Positions 46,888-58,192 of a stretch of DNA of 64,000 bases are shown here, one piece after another; the stretch's first letter is position 1; each line of letters starts with the position of its first letter. The position numbers and the translations under genes were made by a program. The notes beneath the pieces are model-generated. The model ran no database searches. It had not been told where the DNA came from and was given only the letters and a program-made list of their open reading frames with translations. The DNA is from Medicago truncatula (Eukaryota > Streptophyta > Magnoliopsida > Fabales > Fabaceae): the NCBI RefSeq assembly GCF_003473485.1, contig NC_053046.1:7636001-7700000 (forward strand), read 5' to 3'.

Positions 46888-47178
46888 TCACCACCCTTGA
46901 ACTGGCCAACGTTTTTGTGGATCTGGAAGCCAAGACGAACGTTTCTTCTCCTTCTTCTCCGCCGCCTCGTGGGGACTGGAAATTCTCGTTAAATTTAAGA
47001 CTTTATTTAGAAATCCAATACCTCTTTTATTCTTCTTGTGTTCATATTCTTCATTTATCTCCATGGTTTGTGAGAGTCTTTCATAACCACCAACTTTAGC
47101 ACATTCTGAAGTTACAGATTCTGATGATAGTAATATACCTTCTGATCTTGACAACCTAACACTTTTTCTAAATTCCAT
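46888..47178 (-). CDS. Uncharacterised small plant protein, tandem paralogue B
   Basis: Single-exon minus-strand frame of 96 residues from the second of two adjacent ATGs (the first is at 47181). It aligns with paralogue A throughout: MEFRKSVRLSRSEGILLSSES, YEHKKNKRGIGFLNKVL, EKKEKKRSSWLPDP and the terminal RWPVQGW. It lacks about five residues after HEAA relative to A. Divergence is spread along the sequence and both frames are intact, so both copies are probably functional. Function unknown. Confidence 0.75.
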   Translation of the reverse strand: MEFRKSVRLSRSEGILLSSESVTSECAKVGGYERLSQTMEINEEYEHKKNKRGIGFLNKVLNLTRISSPHEAAEKKEKKRSSWLPDPQKRWPVQGW

Positions 47179-47277
47179 CAACTTACAAATTTAGAAACAA
47201 CCAAGAAAAATTAATGGAACAAGGATAAATGTTTTGTTAAAAATGCTAATGAGATAATATTATAGTATAGTATATTC

Positions 47278-47309
47278 TTTTTATAAATTAGGAAGGAAGT
47301 GATGGTCAA
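47278..47309 (-). promoter_or_regulatory. W-box and TATA box of paralogue B
   Basis: On the minus strand TTGACC (47309-47304) precedes tttataaaaag (about 47287-47277). The surrounding block ctatatagtagttgaccatc is identical to that of paralogue A. Confidence 0.5.
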
Positions 47310-47399
47310 CTACTATATAGACATTATTTTTCAATAACTGTCTTTGATGACTTAGATTAATTTTGTTATATCATGCGTGATGAGATTGATTGAGAGGGA

Positions 47400-47853
47400 C
47401 GTAAGAATGTGGAAAAACATAAAATAAAACATAGTAAATCTATTATTTTTAGTTTGTCTCTATGCATGTTTTATTTGCTTAGAGATATGTTTTTGACTTT
47501 TCAACGCGTTAGCATAATTCAATGGTCAAGAAAATATTGCGTGACAAGTTAAGGGAGATTGCTTGGGGTAGTGCGTGCCTTGCATTCAGCACTTTTCGAT
47601 AAAATTTTGTGGTTGGTGGTAGCAATAACCAACGAGGGAAATCAAATATTTTTGAGATAAGAAATGAGAGGAATAAAAGTTGTGATTGCTCATAACTAAT
47701 TTGTGACATATCCATAGACAAATACAATATGAGAGAAAGTATAAAAAATAATATGCAAATATTAATATAAGAGGCCTATTTATAGAGGGGTTCATATAAA
47801 AATGAAGAAGTAACAAACTTTATCTCTAATACGGTACGGAGTTATACTTCTTT
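47400..47853. other. Intergenic DNA, no gene seen
   Basis: No supported feature. Confidence 0.45.
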
Positions 47854-48407
47854 GTGCATCTCCAATAGTATAACTCATTATAAATGATTTAATTGAGCTA
47901 TCCACTGCCACATATCTGAAACAATTTGTTTGTCTTTTACTTGGAGGTCCAACACTTTAAGCTCTGTTTGACAATTTGGAGGATATGAGAGGGCTTTCAG
48001 GATGAGAAACATAGGGAAGAAAAAATTAATCGAAAGAGTATTTATTTAGAAAATGATAAACTAATGTTTATGATTAATATATTTTTTTCTTTTAAAAATA
48101 TTATAACAACATAGATCAGGAGGATTTTGTACTACAAACAAGAAAATAAATCCCTCAAAGTTTTCTCTTCTCAAAATCTTCTATTTTTTCCACTTGCTCT
48201 TTTTTCATTCAAAAGTCTTCCCTCCCTTTCCTTCAAACTCTCAAAACTTAAGAGTTTATGATGGATCGAATGTATTGTTAAAGATGAGTTACTTCAATAA
48301 GCAATCATCCTTATAAAACTTTGTTCCGTCAATCTACTCTAACAGTAAAACTCGTTAAGAATACACTTTTTTAATTTAAAACTTCTTAAAACCGTCATTG
48401 GAGGTGC
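47854..48407. mobile_element. MITE-like element with GTGCATCTCCAAT ends
   Basis: The left end gtgcatctccaat and the right end attggaggtgc are inverted, and inner aactcattataaa / ttcttaacgagtt-like words partly pair. About 554 bp, possibly with a nested insertion in the middle. Confidence 0.5.
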
Positions 48408-48562
48408 TTTTATCTATCCGTTTATTGGGACAATTTTTTAAAATTAAATTGAACTCTAAACTCGAGATAGATTTCATTGTCGGCAAGAACAAAGATACCT
48501 CTCATAAACGGCAAGAACAAACAAGTACAACTATCCACTGTTGGCGCTAACAAAGGTACCTA

Positions 48563-48871
48563 AGAGCATCTTTAATGGTGAACTTTACTCGTTGTTATTT
48601 TGTGGGTCTTATTGTACCAAATAATCTTGAAGCAACTCCTCTATTTTTTACTTCAATGGTGATCTATAAAATACTCATGTCTGATGCTACAAATTTACCT
48701 CATACATGAATTCTTTATTCCTTTTATTGTTATTTTAATCGAAATAACCATTGCTTCATGAATCAACCATAAATACATGCCGGAGTACTCCAGCCAAAAT
48801 TCATGCAAAATTTCCATTCTTTCGTGAAGTCAGGCGCACGCTATGAAAAAAGCAACCGTTGGAGTTGCTCT
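48563..48871. mobile_element. MITE-like element with AGAGCATCT ends
   Basis: The left end agagcatctttaatgg and the right end (inverse of agagcaactccaacgg) match; about 309 bp. Such ends are common in plant hAT-type MITEs. No target duplication was assigned. Confidence 0.5.
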
Positions 48872-49914
48872 AATGCATTCCTAAAAATAAAAAATAAAAA
48901 TACAAAAAGGTACCAAATGCTAACAAACTAGTCACACAAAAAATCATTGTTTTGGAATTATGAGGGTTTCTAAACGGGTGGGATCACAGCTGATAACGCA
49001 CTGAAGATGGAGAGCATGATGCACTTGAACGGACATGGGCACTTGTAGCAGCTGCATGCAAGTAATGGTGCAAAGACTTTTTTATAAATCTACTCTTATC
49101 ATTAATAATGCATGGATAATTGAATTTGGTGTTTCCAATCTTATGCATTAGATTTAAGACATGTCTCAACCCATAAACAATCATTGCACAATTTGGTTTC
49201 CATGCCCAACATGCCTCCATTCTATATTGTAGAGCGATCATTGGACATCTTCATACTTTTTTTTTTATCAAGATAATCTGAATTTGAATAGAGAACCTCT
49301 TCACTTATCAAAAGAAATGGAGAACTACATATAGAGATAGATAGACGCAAAAATAGATATTGGGTTCCACACCAAGTGAGTTCTATCATCATTATTTTTT
49401 TACAAAAAAAATAATTCAAACTTCTTTGTGTCTATCTCTATTCAAACAAAGCCTTCATCTATTTTGAGAAACGGAGAGGATCTTGACCTTACTTTTGACC
49501 TTACTTTTGTGTTGTAATTTGTTTACTCAGAAACCTGTGTTTACACTACGGCAATTGAACATTCATACTGCGGCAGTTTAAATCTCCTCTAAATGCAAAA
49601 TCATTTTTTAAACTTACCACCTAAAAAGCTTAACATGAGCTTGGAGTATGAGGGCCGGGTTAACCCACAAACAGCCAAATATACAGATGCATATCTATAG
49701 TCAAAGGTACAAACATAGGACATAATGATTTCTAACTTAATTTACATACACAGATACCCCCATGCTAAACATGATGCGGGGTTGGTTGGCAAGAAAGGGG
49801 CAAAAACAACCCATGGAAACCAAAGAACTAAAGACATAATGATTACAGTTTATTGTGTTCATCCGCAGCTAATGCCTTCACAATAGTTATTGGGCAGGCA
49901 TAATATATGTTTGT
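48872..49914. other. Intergenic DNA and 3' flank of the AE7-like gene
   Basis: Open stretches on the minus strand near 48984-49419 lack domain support. The presumed 3' UTR of the AE7-like gene lies just below 49915. Confidence 0.4.
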
Positions 49915-52900
49915 TCACAGTTCATTGGACTCGAGACACTCATCCACAAGCTGGCGCAGGTTTGGATTCTCTAAGGCAGCAGCGATTCTCTCTTTATCGT
50001 TTAATTGCTTATTCACTGCAAGAAAATATTGTTACAAGTTCATGTTGCAGGAAGTAACGATTATATAAAGTAGAAGAAAGGGATTGGGAAAAGCATAGTC
50101 TTGGATGCTATTGTTTTAGCAATTTTTTGAACTTCACCTGATTCTTCATTGGCATGAGATCCTTGAGATACTTTGATGTCCACCTGCAAAGAAGAATTTG
50201 AGTAACAAATGAGGTTACAGAGAGAGGACAATTATACTATGATATAAGCAGTGTGGAAATAAAAATGTTGCCTAGAGAATCGTGATTCACAAGAAAGAGA
50301 GTGTGCAGGCAAGAAGGGATTCAACATCAAGAGATGGGGGTTAAAAGACTGACACATACCACTTGCCAATAGGCACATCAAATACAGGGGAAGAATATCA
50401 AACCATGTGAACAACGGCGCAATAAGAAAGTAACACCACAAACTCGTTTGGCATCAAAATATGCATCTATTTAGAGACACTACAAACTTGCACACATGAA
50501 GTTCGGGTTGATATATCCTACCACAGTTATGAAGCTAGAATAGACTATAATTCATCTGATGATTAACTTCATTACATTGTACATGGTGCAATAATGACAT
50601 CTCCCAAAGTCATAAGTATAGTCAAGTATGATAAATGTTGAAACATAATTTGAAAACATCTTATTTAATATATGATTAGACATATACTTCTAGTTAGAAA
50701 AAGATTTATCGCTACTGTTAATATAGAGAATTCTCGAATACTTTTCTATTTCACTTCTAGTTAAAATGTTCTAAAGAAATACTTCAATAACTTATTCTTC
50801 TGCAACTGTGTGACCTAGTGATCACATATATGAGTCATTAGATTCAACCTAAACTAATACTAGTACAAGGTAACATTGTGAACTATAAACAGACCCTTCT
50901 CTGGTTTTATAGCACCAGGTTGTACAACTGAATAATAAACCAATGAATTTAAAAAATTATACCCCTTTTGTTTCCACTTCTTAATGCTTCTCTATTCTTT
51001 CTCTTACATTATCTTTTGTGTGTGTGTCTGTTTTAACCATCTGGTTCTGAGGGAAAGTAACGTTAGTAATTTAAAATTTGGCTAAGAGATAAATAAAGTC
51101 TGATAAAGAGTTTCAGCCAAGAATCAAACATGATACTCCCAATCAATTTAACCTTAACTAAAGCTCATTAACCACTTGGTAAAATAAAATTCTGTTACAT
51201 TATCTCATCTCATCAATTTTTAAATTTTCTCAAAAATTCCAATTTACACAACGTTTGGTTTGAAATTTACTTGTATTCATGAAGAAAACAAACTCTTTTC
51301 TTACTTTAAAAATGCTTAAGAAAGGCCATCTTCACATTACAAATTGATGTAATTCCTACTCGAACTCAATCTCCACAAGTTCTGGTTGTTTTGAATGTCA
51401 AGAAAAGTTAAACTAATTTCCATATAGGAAATTTACGAGGTTATGGTGCAAATTATACTATCAAAAGATACATCTTAAAAGCGTACGAACCACTTAATGG
51501 ATGTGTATGTTTGGATTGACCGTGAGTTTGGTGGAATTTCAGAGTGCCCCTGTGATTTTTTAGCCAAAGCTACACTTTGGAGCTTCAACAGAGTCAAGAC
51601 GTCACACTGATTTTGTCAAACTCACCGTCAATCCATACACTGACTAAACTAAGAAACAAAAGAAAACAAACACAACTTATCCATCCATCAATTCACAACA
51701 CATTGCATATTTCATTCCACTTTTGAATGAGTCAAAATTCATTATAGAGGCATAGAATTGACTTTGCCTTCAGAATTGATTCTAACTTGAAGCTAGAATT
51801 TGGAGCTTTTGACTTCTGCAATTAATTTTTAACCTTTACTTATTGTTTAACTCACTTTTATCCCCGCAGAACGAAATACACTTGTAGGTAGAACCAACCA
51901 GTTAACTGGAGGCAAAATCAAACATAAATCACTTTACATTCAACTCACTTATAGCTAGAATCAATATTACTAAGCATGTGTTTGCTTCTGCTATGAAAAA
52001 ATTGATTTTGAGTGGATTGATTTGGTAAAATTGATTTTGGCTAGAAATAAGTTGAAGATGAAGTAGTTTACGCTTGGATAGGTGAGTTGAACAACAAAAG
52101 CTCCAAATCTAGCTTCAAGTAAGTTAGAATCAATTCTGGAGGCAAAATTCAATTCTACTCAAGAGCAACCAAAGATGTCTGAATTAATTCTACACCTCTA
52201 GACTCAAATTTATTTCATCGAAAAGTGAAACCAAAAATACACTTAGACATTCTCGAGTAGAATTGAATTTGCCTCCAGAATGATTCCAACTTGTAGCTAG
52301 AATTTGAAGCTTTTGCCTTATACAATTAATTTACTGTTCAACACGAACTCACCTATAACTAGAATCAGTTTTCAGAATCAATTCATTCAAAATCAACTTT
52401 TTATTACCAGAACCAAACACACTTATAACTAGAATTAACCAGCTAAACCTAAATCACTATACATTCAACTCAATTTTTATCACTGCATAACAAAAGACAC
52501 ACTGATACTAAATAATAATAACTTGTGAAGCAAAAAGGTCGAAGAAACAAACTTTGTAATGAGCAGGAAAATAGTGCTTCAGCTTAACTCTGAGACAAAG
52601 ACCAATCACAGTAACCATACTACAGTGTCGAACGGTAGGCGTAAAAGTAATCCTACACACAAACATAAATTCAATTCAATTCAAATTCATAATTTCATTC
52701 AATAAATCATAAACATAAAATAAAAACTCACAGAATCCGACCCAATTTGTCATCAACAGAAATGGATTCTTCAGACAGAACATTAAGCTGTTCCAAAGAA
52801 TAAGGATGTTCAGGATCCCTAATATCTCTAACGAAATTTGTCAAATCAAATCAAATCAAAGTCAAGGATCACAAAATATTCATTTCATTTAATTTTCAAT

Positions 52901-53043
52901 TTCAAATAAAAAAAAATGAAAGAAAGGATATCATAAATATCGAGAGGATCAACGAAATGATCGGAGTGAGATTCTTCGGAGCGAGGGATTCGTTCTTTTT
53001 TGGCGTGGACTATTGGATTAGCATTGATCAAACCTAGTGTCAT
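49915..53043 (-). CDS. AEL1: AE7-LIKE / MIP18 family protein, cytosolic Fe-S cluster targeting
   Basis: Five minus-strand exons, 53043-52932, 52837-52732, 52652-52553, 50183-50138 and 50015-49915, join to 154 residues. The family (plant AE7, human FAM96A/B, DUF59/MIP18 domain) works in the CIA complex delivering Fe-S clusters to cytosolic and nuclear proteins. Typical blocks are [13 protein letters not shown], the DUF59 [10 protein letters not shown] with its conserved cysteine, [20 protein letters not shown] and [19 protein letters not shown]. The N-terminus [18 protein letters not shown] and ILITFTP favour the AE7-like (AEL1) branch over AE7 itself. Intron 1 (52931-52838) begins ATATCCTTTC, a U12-type donor, and by frame must end in AA. 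The other introns are GT-AG; intron 3 is 2.4 kb and full of MITEs. Confidence 0.9.
51503..51640. mobile_element. Short MITE in intron 3 of the AE7-like gene
   Basis: 138 bp with inverted ends gtgtatgtttggattgacc and ggtcaatccatacac-like sequence (the right end reads accgtcaatccatacac), and gtgagttt / aaactcac inside. Confidence 0.65.
51726..52450. repeat. Cluster of three related MITE arms in intron 3 of the AE7-like gene
   Basis: The words gaattgactttgcctycaga, aattgattctaacttgaagctag and aatcaattttttcat recur in alternating orientation at about 51726-51990, 52000-52230 and 52240-52450. Probably two or more insertions of one family into each other. A diverged relative lies in SDH1 intron 2 (21480-21760). 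Confidence 0.55.
52838..52931 (-). other. U12-like intron with AT-AA ends
   Basis: The 94-nt first intron of the AE7-like gene starts ATATCCTTTC, has a branch-site-like TCCTTGAC and then four TTTGA units before ...GACAA/AT. The family peptide [13 protein letters not shown] is restored only if the intron ends in AA; ending at the preceding AC would shift the frame. Confidence 0.65.
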
Positions 53044-54533
53044 CTTCTTCTTCTGTGTTTCTACTTCACTCTATTCTACTGATGATTGATGATGATGGAT
53101 GAAATCAAAGAATCAGTCAGTCAGTCTGCATCATTTCGCTTTTGGTCTGCTTTATATATGTTTGTTTGTGCAGTTTTTTTTCCCTTTCTTAGTGGATATA
53201 TGAGCGCAATAAATGAATGACAAATCACAAAACTCTTGCACTAAAAAAATTTAACAATAATTTTAAAATGAAAAAATGGTGTCTTACATCTTAATATTAA
53301 GATAGTGATGACCTTAAGACTCAAATAACTCTTATAATGAGATTTACACAAATTTTTATTTATTTATTTGACACTTTTCATTTTGAGTGAGATAAAATCA
53401 ATATAATAATTTGATAAAAAAATTATAATATTATTTTTAAATTATTGTTATATTCATTTTGTCTATCTCTTCAACTCGAAGTAATCAACAATAAATGAAG
53501 ATGATTTGAACACGTAAATATAAAGATGAGTTTTTTCGAATTCAAGTATGGACAAAAGCGAGGATAAATATTCAACAAAAAGTTCATCATTACATACCCA
53601 AAAAACGTAATCGTCATAAAAGTACAAAACATACTGTTTTTTTGAAGAGGAAAAAGCGAAACACGTTGAACTTAACATTGATGTACATATTGTTCAAAAC
53701 TCCATAAGAACAAGAAGGGAAGTGACACCACACCCGTCACGGATTCACATGTATAAAAAAATAAAAACTTATAATCACACTTAACATCATAATCAAAGGA
53801 CAGACTCAATTAGTTATCATATTCCTATTCACATGTACATCGTGAGGACAAAGTCTAAAGAATAAATTCGAAAATAAAGAGAGAGGAATAGAGTGAGGCC
53901 CCATTTGTTTTGGTTTTTTTTCTTAAAAAAATAACTTTCTTCATTTTTAAGTGTTTGTTTAGATTTTTTAGAAAAAAACATTTTATAAAAAAAAAAACTA
54001 TTTTGACCCTAAAATGAAAAGCTATTAAGATTAATTCTTTTTAAAATATGTCTTTTTCAACAATAAGGAGGTAATACATGTACATGTTAAAACTCTTTTT
54101 TTTTTTTTTTTTTAAATGAATTTCTATGGGTGGTAGGCAAACAAAAAAAACTTCAGAATTTTTTTTAAAATCTCTAAAAATTAATCTCTAAATTCTTTTA
54201 ACACAAAATCTATTTCTTTTTAAAGTTAAAACAAACGCATCTTAAACCTCGACTATATCATGTTGGTTCTTAGTATTTAAGTCTTACTCATACAAATACA
54301 CAACTCATCATCTTCAAATTGCAAAAAAGGAAAGAAAGAATCAAAGCTATAAAAAGCTATCAAATTGCAAAAAACAAATAAAAAAAATCAAAGTTATTCA
54401 TGCTCATTACCATTCTCTACAAACTACATGCTCTTATAAGTTTTAATATATCCGAGGATCATATTTTAGAGTGTGTTATATACAATTTGTTACAAAAAAA
54501 AACTCATGTCAGTTATAAATTGATCCCAAACAT
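53044..54533. other. AE7-like promoter and intergenic DNA
   Basis: A short CT-rich leader precedes the start codon. A weak MITE-like pair (ccatttgttttggttt near 53903, inverse aaaacaaacgcat near 54230) was noticed. No other gene. Confidence 0.4.
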
Positions 54534-54673
54534 CCATAAGTTCTAGCTCAACTGGCAAAATGCTAAAATTGTTAGATCGGATATCATGATCGGGGTTCGA
54601 ACCCCGGTACTTTCATTTATGTATGTAAGTTTATGATGGCTTTGTCATTTTGTCTATCTAAAAAAAAAAAAAA
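54534..54673 (+). mobile_element. tRNA-derived SINE with poly-A tail
   Basis: Box A-like tagctcaactgg, perfect box B ggttcgaaccc, a non-tRNA body and a 13-base A tail ending at 54673. CCCAAA occurs just before and just after. It is distinct from the family at 29238-29374 and lacks a cloverleaf, so it is not a tRNA gene. Confidence 0.7.
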
Positions 54674-54894
54674 CCCAAATAAACCAAAAACTTTTCCGTT
54701 TGTATGTCCTCGATGTTATCTAAACTTGTGTAAGATTTATTGAGGCTAATACATTTTCACTCAAATAACTTTTTTTCTTTCTTTTGAGAGAACTCCAAAG
54801 ATAACTTGGAAAATATATTATTGTTCATAAGTAAACTTATAAGTAAAGGTCACAATTCAACATCTTATCATGATATTTACTTCTAGTTCATAAA

Positions 54895-55285
54895 CAGGCC
54901 CGGCCCTGAGGGGTGCAAACAGCTCAACAGAGTTGGGCCTCCCTCAGTCATGGGTCTTAATTTTTTTTTAACACCCACTAGTACTACTGTCCTCCAATTT
55001 TTTTTTAATACCCCCAGCCATTTTCTGTCCCCTTGTTTTAGCCTTTTAGGCCTATTAGAATTAGGTCCTCTTGCTTTTGGTGTTAGGTGGGGATACCTCA
55101 TGTATACGGTAGTCATTTTCACCTTTGGGTGTACCGTAAATATACGGCACCTTATATTTATCTTTTAAAAAAATATAAATAGAACATTGCTTTTTTTTTT
55201 TAAAAAAAAAAAATACGTTTTGATTTTATCACTGGCCTCTTTTCATTCCCAGAGCCGAGCCTCCGAATTCTTAAGGACGGCCCTG
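54895..55285. mobile_element. hAT-type MITE with 8-bp target duplication
   Basis: 391 bp with ends caggcccggccct and aggacggccctg (inverse cagggccgtcct). Flanked by perfect 8-bp repeats TTCATAAA at 54887-54894 and 55286-55293, the hAT signature. No transposase. Confidence 0.85.
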
Positions 55286-55394
55286 TTCATAAACTACCAA
55301 CCGATTAGGAATTACGAACTAAAGTCACAATAAGTGTGATTAGACATTCCTCCTTAAAAAAAAAAAAGTGTGATTAGACATTCCAGCTATGGTT

Positions 55395-55485
55395 CTCGTG
55401 AGTTTAACTCAGTTGATAGAAACAATGTATAAGATATGTAAGAAGGATTCAAACCCCGATCACCACAAAAAATAAAGACATTCCA
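55395..55485 (+). mobile_element. Diverged tRNA-derived SINE fragment
   Basis: gtgagtttaactcagttgatag (box A-like) and ggattcaaaccccg (box B-like) at SINE spacing, followed by an A-rich end. Confidence 0.5.
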
Positions 55486-55602
55486 ACTATCTATATTAAC
55501 TTCGGTTAGTCTAAAAATAGACGGCTTTGAATCAACAAACTTTAACTTTTACAACAATTAATAATATTTTTATAGGAACAATTAATAATATGTTAGACAC
55601 AC

Positions 55603-56629
55603 GATTTTTTTTTTTGACCCTTTTGGCCAAATTTTTTTCAGATCTGACCCCCTTTGAAAAAAAAATCCCAAAATGAGGCATATAGGTCATTGTCATTCTG
55701 TGTTACCACTATGCCAATGTAAATTTGATGTTAATTTTTGCATCTAATAATATATATACCCTTTTTAAAACCAGTTTCACACACCATGAGGCATGAACCA
55801 TCCAGTTTTTCATTTTTGTTTTTTTTATTGGATAATTTAGGATCTCCGACGAATATATATATAATTTATCGGTGAAAAATTATCCGACGAAATATTATTA
55901 TTATTATTATTATCCGACGAAATATATATTTTTCACCGACAAATTATCCGACGAAATGATATATATATATTATTTCAAGATATATATATTCAAAATAAAA
56001 TCTAGATTTTGTTCATATTCGAGTAATTTTTCAAAATAAAATATAGAATCCAATTAAAATTATAAAATCTCCTATATTTTTTTTTTGTCAAATAGCCTAG
56101 TGGTTAGAGAAATTCACTTTAAAATCTAACCTCATGGGGACCCTATATTTTTATTTTTTTTTATAAGACTTATATTAAAAAAACAAAAATGATTTTTTTT
56201 TTTTTGAGGGAACAAAAATGAAAAATTGGATGGTTCATGCCTCATGGTGTGTGAAACTGATTTAAAAAATGGTATATATATTATTGGATGCGAAAATTAA
56301 CATCAAATGTATATTGGCTTAGTGGTAACACTGAATGGCATTGACCCATATGCGCCTGGTTCGATTCCCCCTGGGTGCAAAATTGAAATTTTTTCTCAAA
56401 TAAATTAAAAAAAGCAAAAAACGAAAAAAAAAATAAAAAAATCGGTCCCGCCATTTGAAATGGCCCAAAAAAAACAAAAAAAAAAAAAGCTGCCCTGTCA
56501 GATCGTGACACGTGTCGGACCGGCGGCCAGTCCTGCCGTTTCAAATGGCAGGTCATTTTGGGAATTTTTTTTCAAAGGAGGTCAGACTTGTATTTTTTTT
56601 GGACAAAAGGGTCAGAAAAAAATAATTTC
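55603..56629. mobile_element. MULE-type foldback element with 9-bp target duplication
   Basis: 1027 bp flanked by 9-bp repeats TAGACACAC at 55594-55602 and 56630-56638. The ends share ttttttgacccttttg..ccaaa and ctgacc-ccctttgaaaaaaaa. Long arms pair again through gtgttaccact, atttgatgttaatttt and tttcacacaccatgaggcatg. The right arm carries an extra 200-bp segment (about 56345-56560) missing on the left, including a box B-like ggttcgattcccc and palindromic gccatttgaaatggc. The centre holds repeated atccgacgaaat words. Confidence 0.75.
56086..56152 (+). mobile_element. Partial SINE tail inside the MULE-type element
   Basis: tcaaatagcctagtggttagagaaattcact resembles the 3' portion (gcctagtggctaaaattcacc) of the SINE family seen at 29238-29374. 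Short and diverged. Confidence 0.35.
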
Positions 56630-56639
56630 TAGACACACA

Positions 56640-57967
56640 TAATATATTAACAAAGTTTTGAGAGTCCTCTTTATTTTTTATTCTCTTCATTTGTTCTATT
56701 ATCAAAGTTTTGGTATATATGTACGACAATGCAACAAAGTTTAACTCTAAACCTTATCTTTTTACTTTTGTTTTGAATATACTAATGTAACATATCTAAG
56801 TGCTAATATCGAGATGTATGTTTTTTAAAGATGTTGTAGTCCTATTTGGAGAGTCAAGGGAGGAATCATATTAGAGGTTAGAGAGTTGAATACAAAATTA
56901 AAAACATAACTAGATTTTTGATCCGTGCTCCGCTCGGGTTTATTGTATAGGGATTGACATACGAATGATAAAATGCAATATATAATAGGTAATGGTGAAA
57001 AAATAACACGTGATAATCCATAGTAGACAAAATAAAACACTTCATAAAATGTATGAAATATGAAAATATTATAAAAGAAAATTCGGTAATTCTATCAATA
57101 ATTCGGGTATAGATAACCAAGTTTACATAGAAATTAGGGTAGCCGAAAAAAACTATAAAGTAGAAGGCATCAAACGTGATCATTGATATGCTCATAGTTT
57201 CTAGAACAAACGTGCATCATCAAATAAATGTAGAAATTGCTAAATCCTAAACCCTAATAAATAAATAAAAATTAGGTTAAATTGCTGCAGACGTAACAAA
57301 ATTAATAAATAAGGATAAATGTATAAAATATTTTCTTTAAAAAAAAAAGGCAGGAGAATATGAATGAAATTGATGCGATGCATTTTTTTTAGATGAAATT
57401 TGTTAGGTTAAATAATTGCAAACCTAATAAAACAAATGAACGGGAAAAAAATTAGGTTAAATTGCTGCAGACGTAACAAAATTAATAAATAAAGATACTT
57501 TTCGCCTATATAAAAGCAAGATAAAATATATCGAATCTAACTTTAGCAAAAAGCAAAGCATTTTATTTAGAGGTGAAAATTACACATCATATTATTGACA
57601 AGTTACACAATAATCAAATTCATATACAATTACTTTCAGTGCATCTGTTTAGATTTTAATGATTGAAATCCACGCAAATGGGGAAAGCACTCACAATCTT
57701 CTGCAGTGTTTTACAAAGGAACTCTGGTTTTCATTGGTGTAAAAGAGAAAACTAAGAAATTTCTAGCTAAGTTGATGGCATTATTTATTTATGCTTTTAG
57801 GTGAAAAGGATCGATAGCCAGCAAGTTACCTGATGTATAAAAAATAAGGAACAAATTGGATTGTATGCATTTCCAAACAAAGGCATTGGTTGGCGCTTAA
57901 CGTGTAGCAGCGAAATTGGAATGCGAAAAGTAAACTATATATAAAAGTTCAAATAAACTATCAACGC
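56640..57967. other. Intergenic DNA with a long direct repeat
   Basis: A 46-bp block (core ttaggttaaattgctgcag) is exactly repeated at 57267-57312 and 57447-57492, 180 bp apart. No gene recognised before the tRNA. Confidence 0.5.
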
Positions 57968-58041
57968 GGTCCCGTAGCTCAGTTGGTTAGAGCGTTGGTC
58001 TTATGAGCCGAAGGTCGCGGGTTCGAGCCCCGCCGGGACCA
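57968..58041 (+). tRNA. tRNA gene, anticodon UAU (Ile)
   Basis: A 74-nt cloverleaf with full pairing: acceptor ggtcccg/cgggacc, D stem gctc/gagc, anticodon stem ttggt/gccga, T stem gcggg/cccgc, box B ggttcgagccc, discriminator A. The loop ctTATga gives anticodon UAU, which reads AUA isoleucine. Position 37 is G rather than the A expected beside U36. It is followed by T-rich DNA (tttttctttttctt) that can terminate Pol III. It lies 151 bp upstream of the VPS39 start, same strand. Confidence 0.88.
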
Positions 58042-58192
58042 TAATTTCGATTTTTCTTTTTCTTCGCATTTATATATATTTTTTGTTATACAACAAAAGT
58101 TTCTGGGTTTCAGAAGTAATACGAACAAGTAAAAGCTTCAAATCCATAAAAATGAAGAATTAATTTATCAACTTCAATATTTCGTAACCAAA

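Noticed and set aside
48984..49419. Two minus-strand open frames between the small-gene pair and the AE7-like gene
   Set aside because: No recognisable domain and no promoter or splice support.
54534..54673. Functional tRNA gene
   Set aside because: Box A and box B are present but the acceptor and anticodon stems do not form; the poly-A tail shows a SINE.
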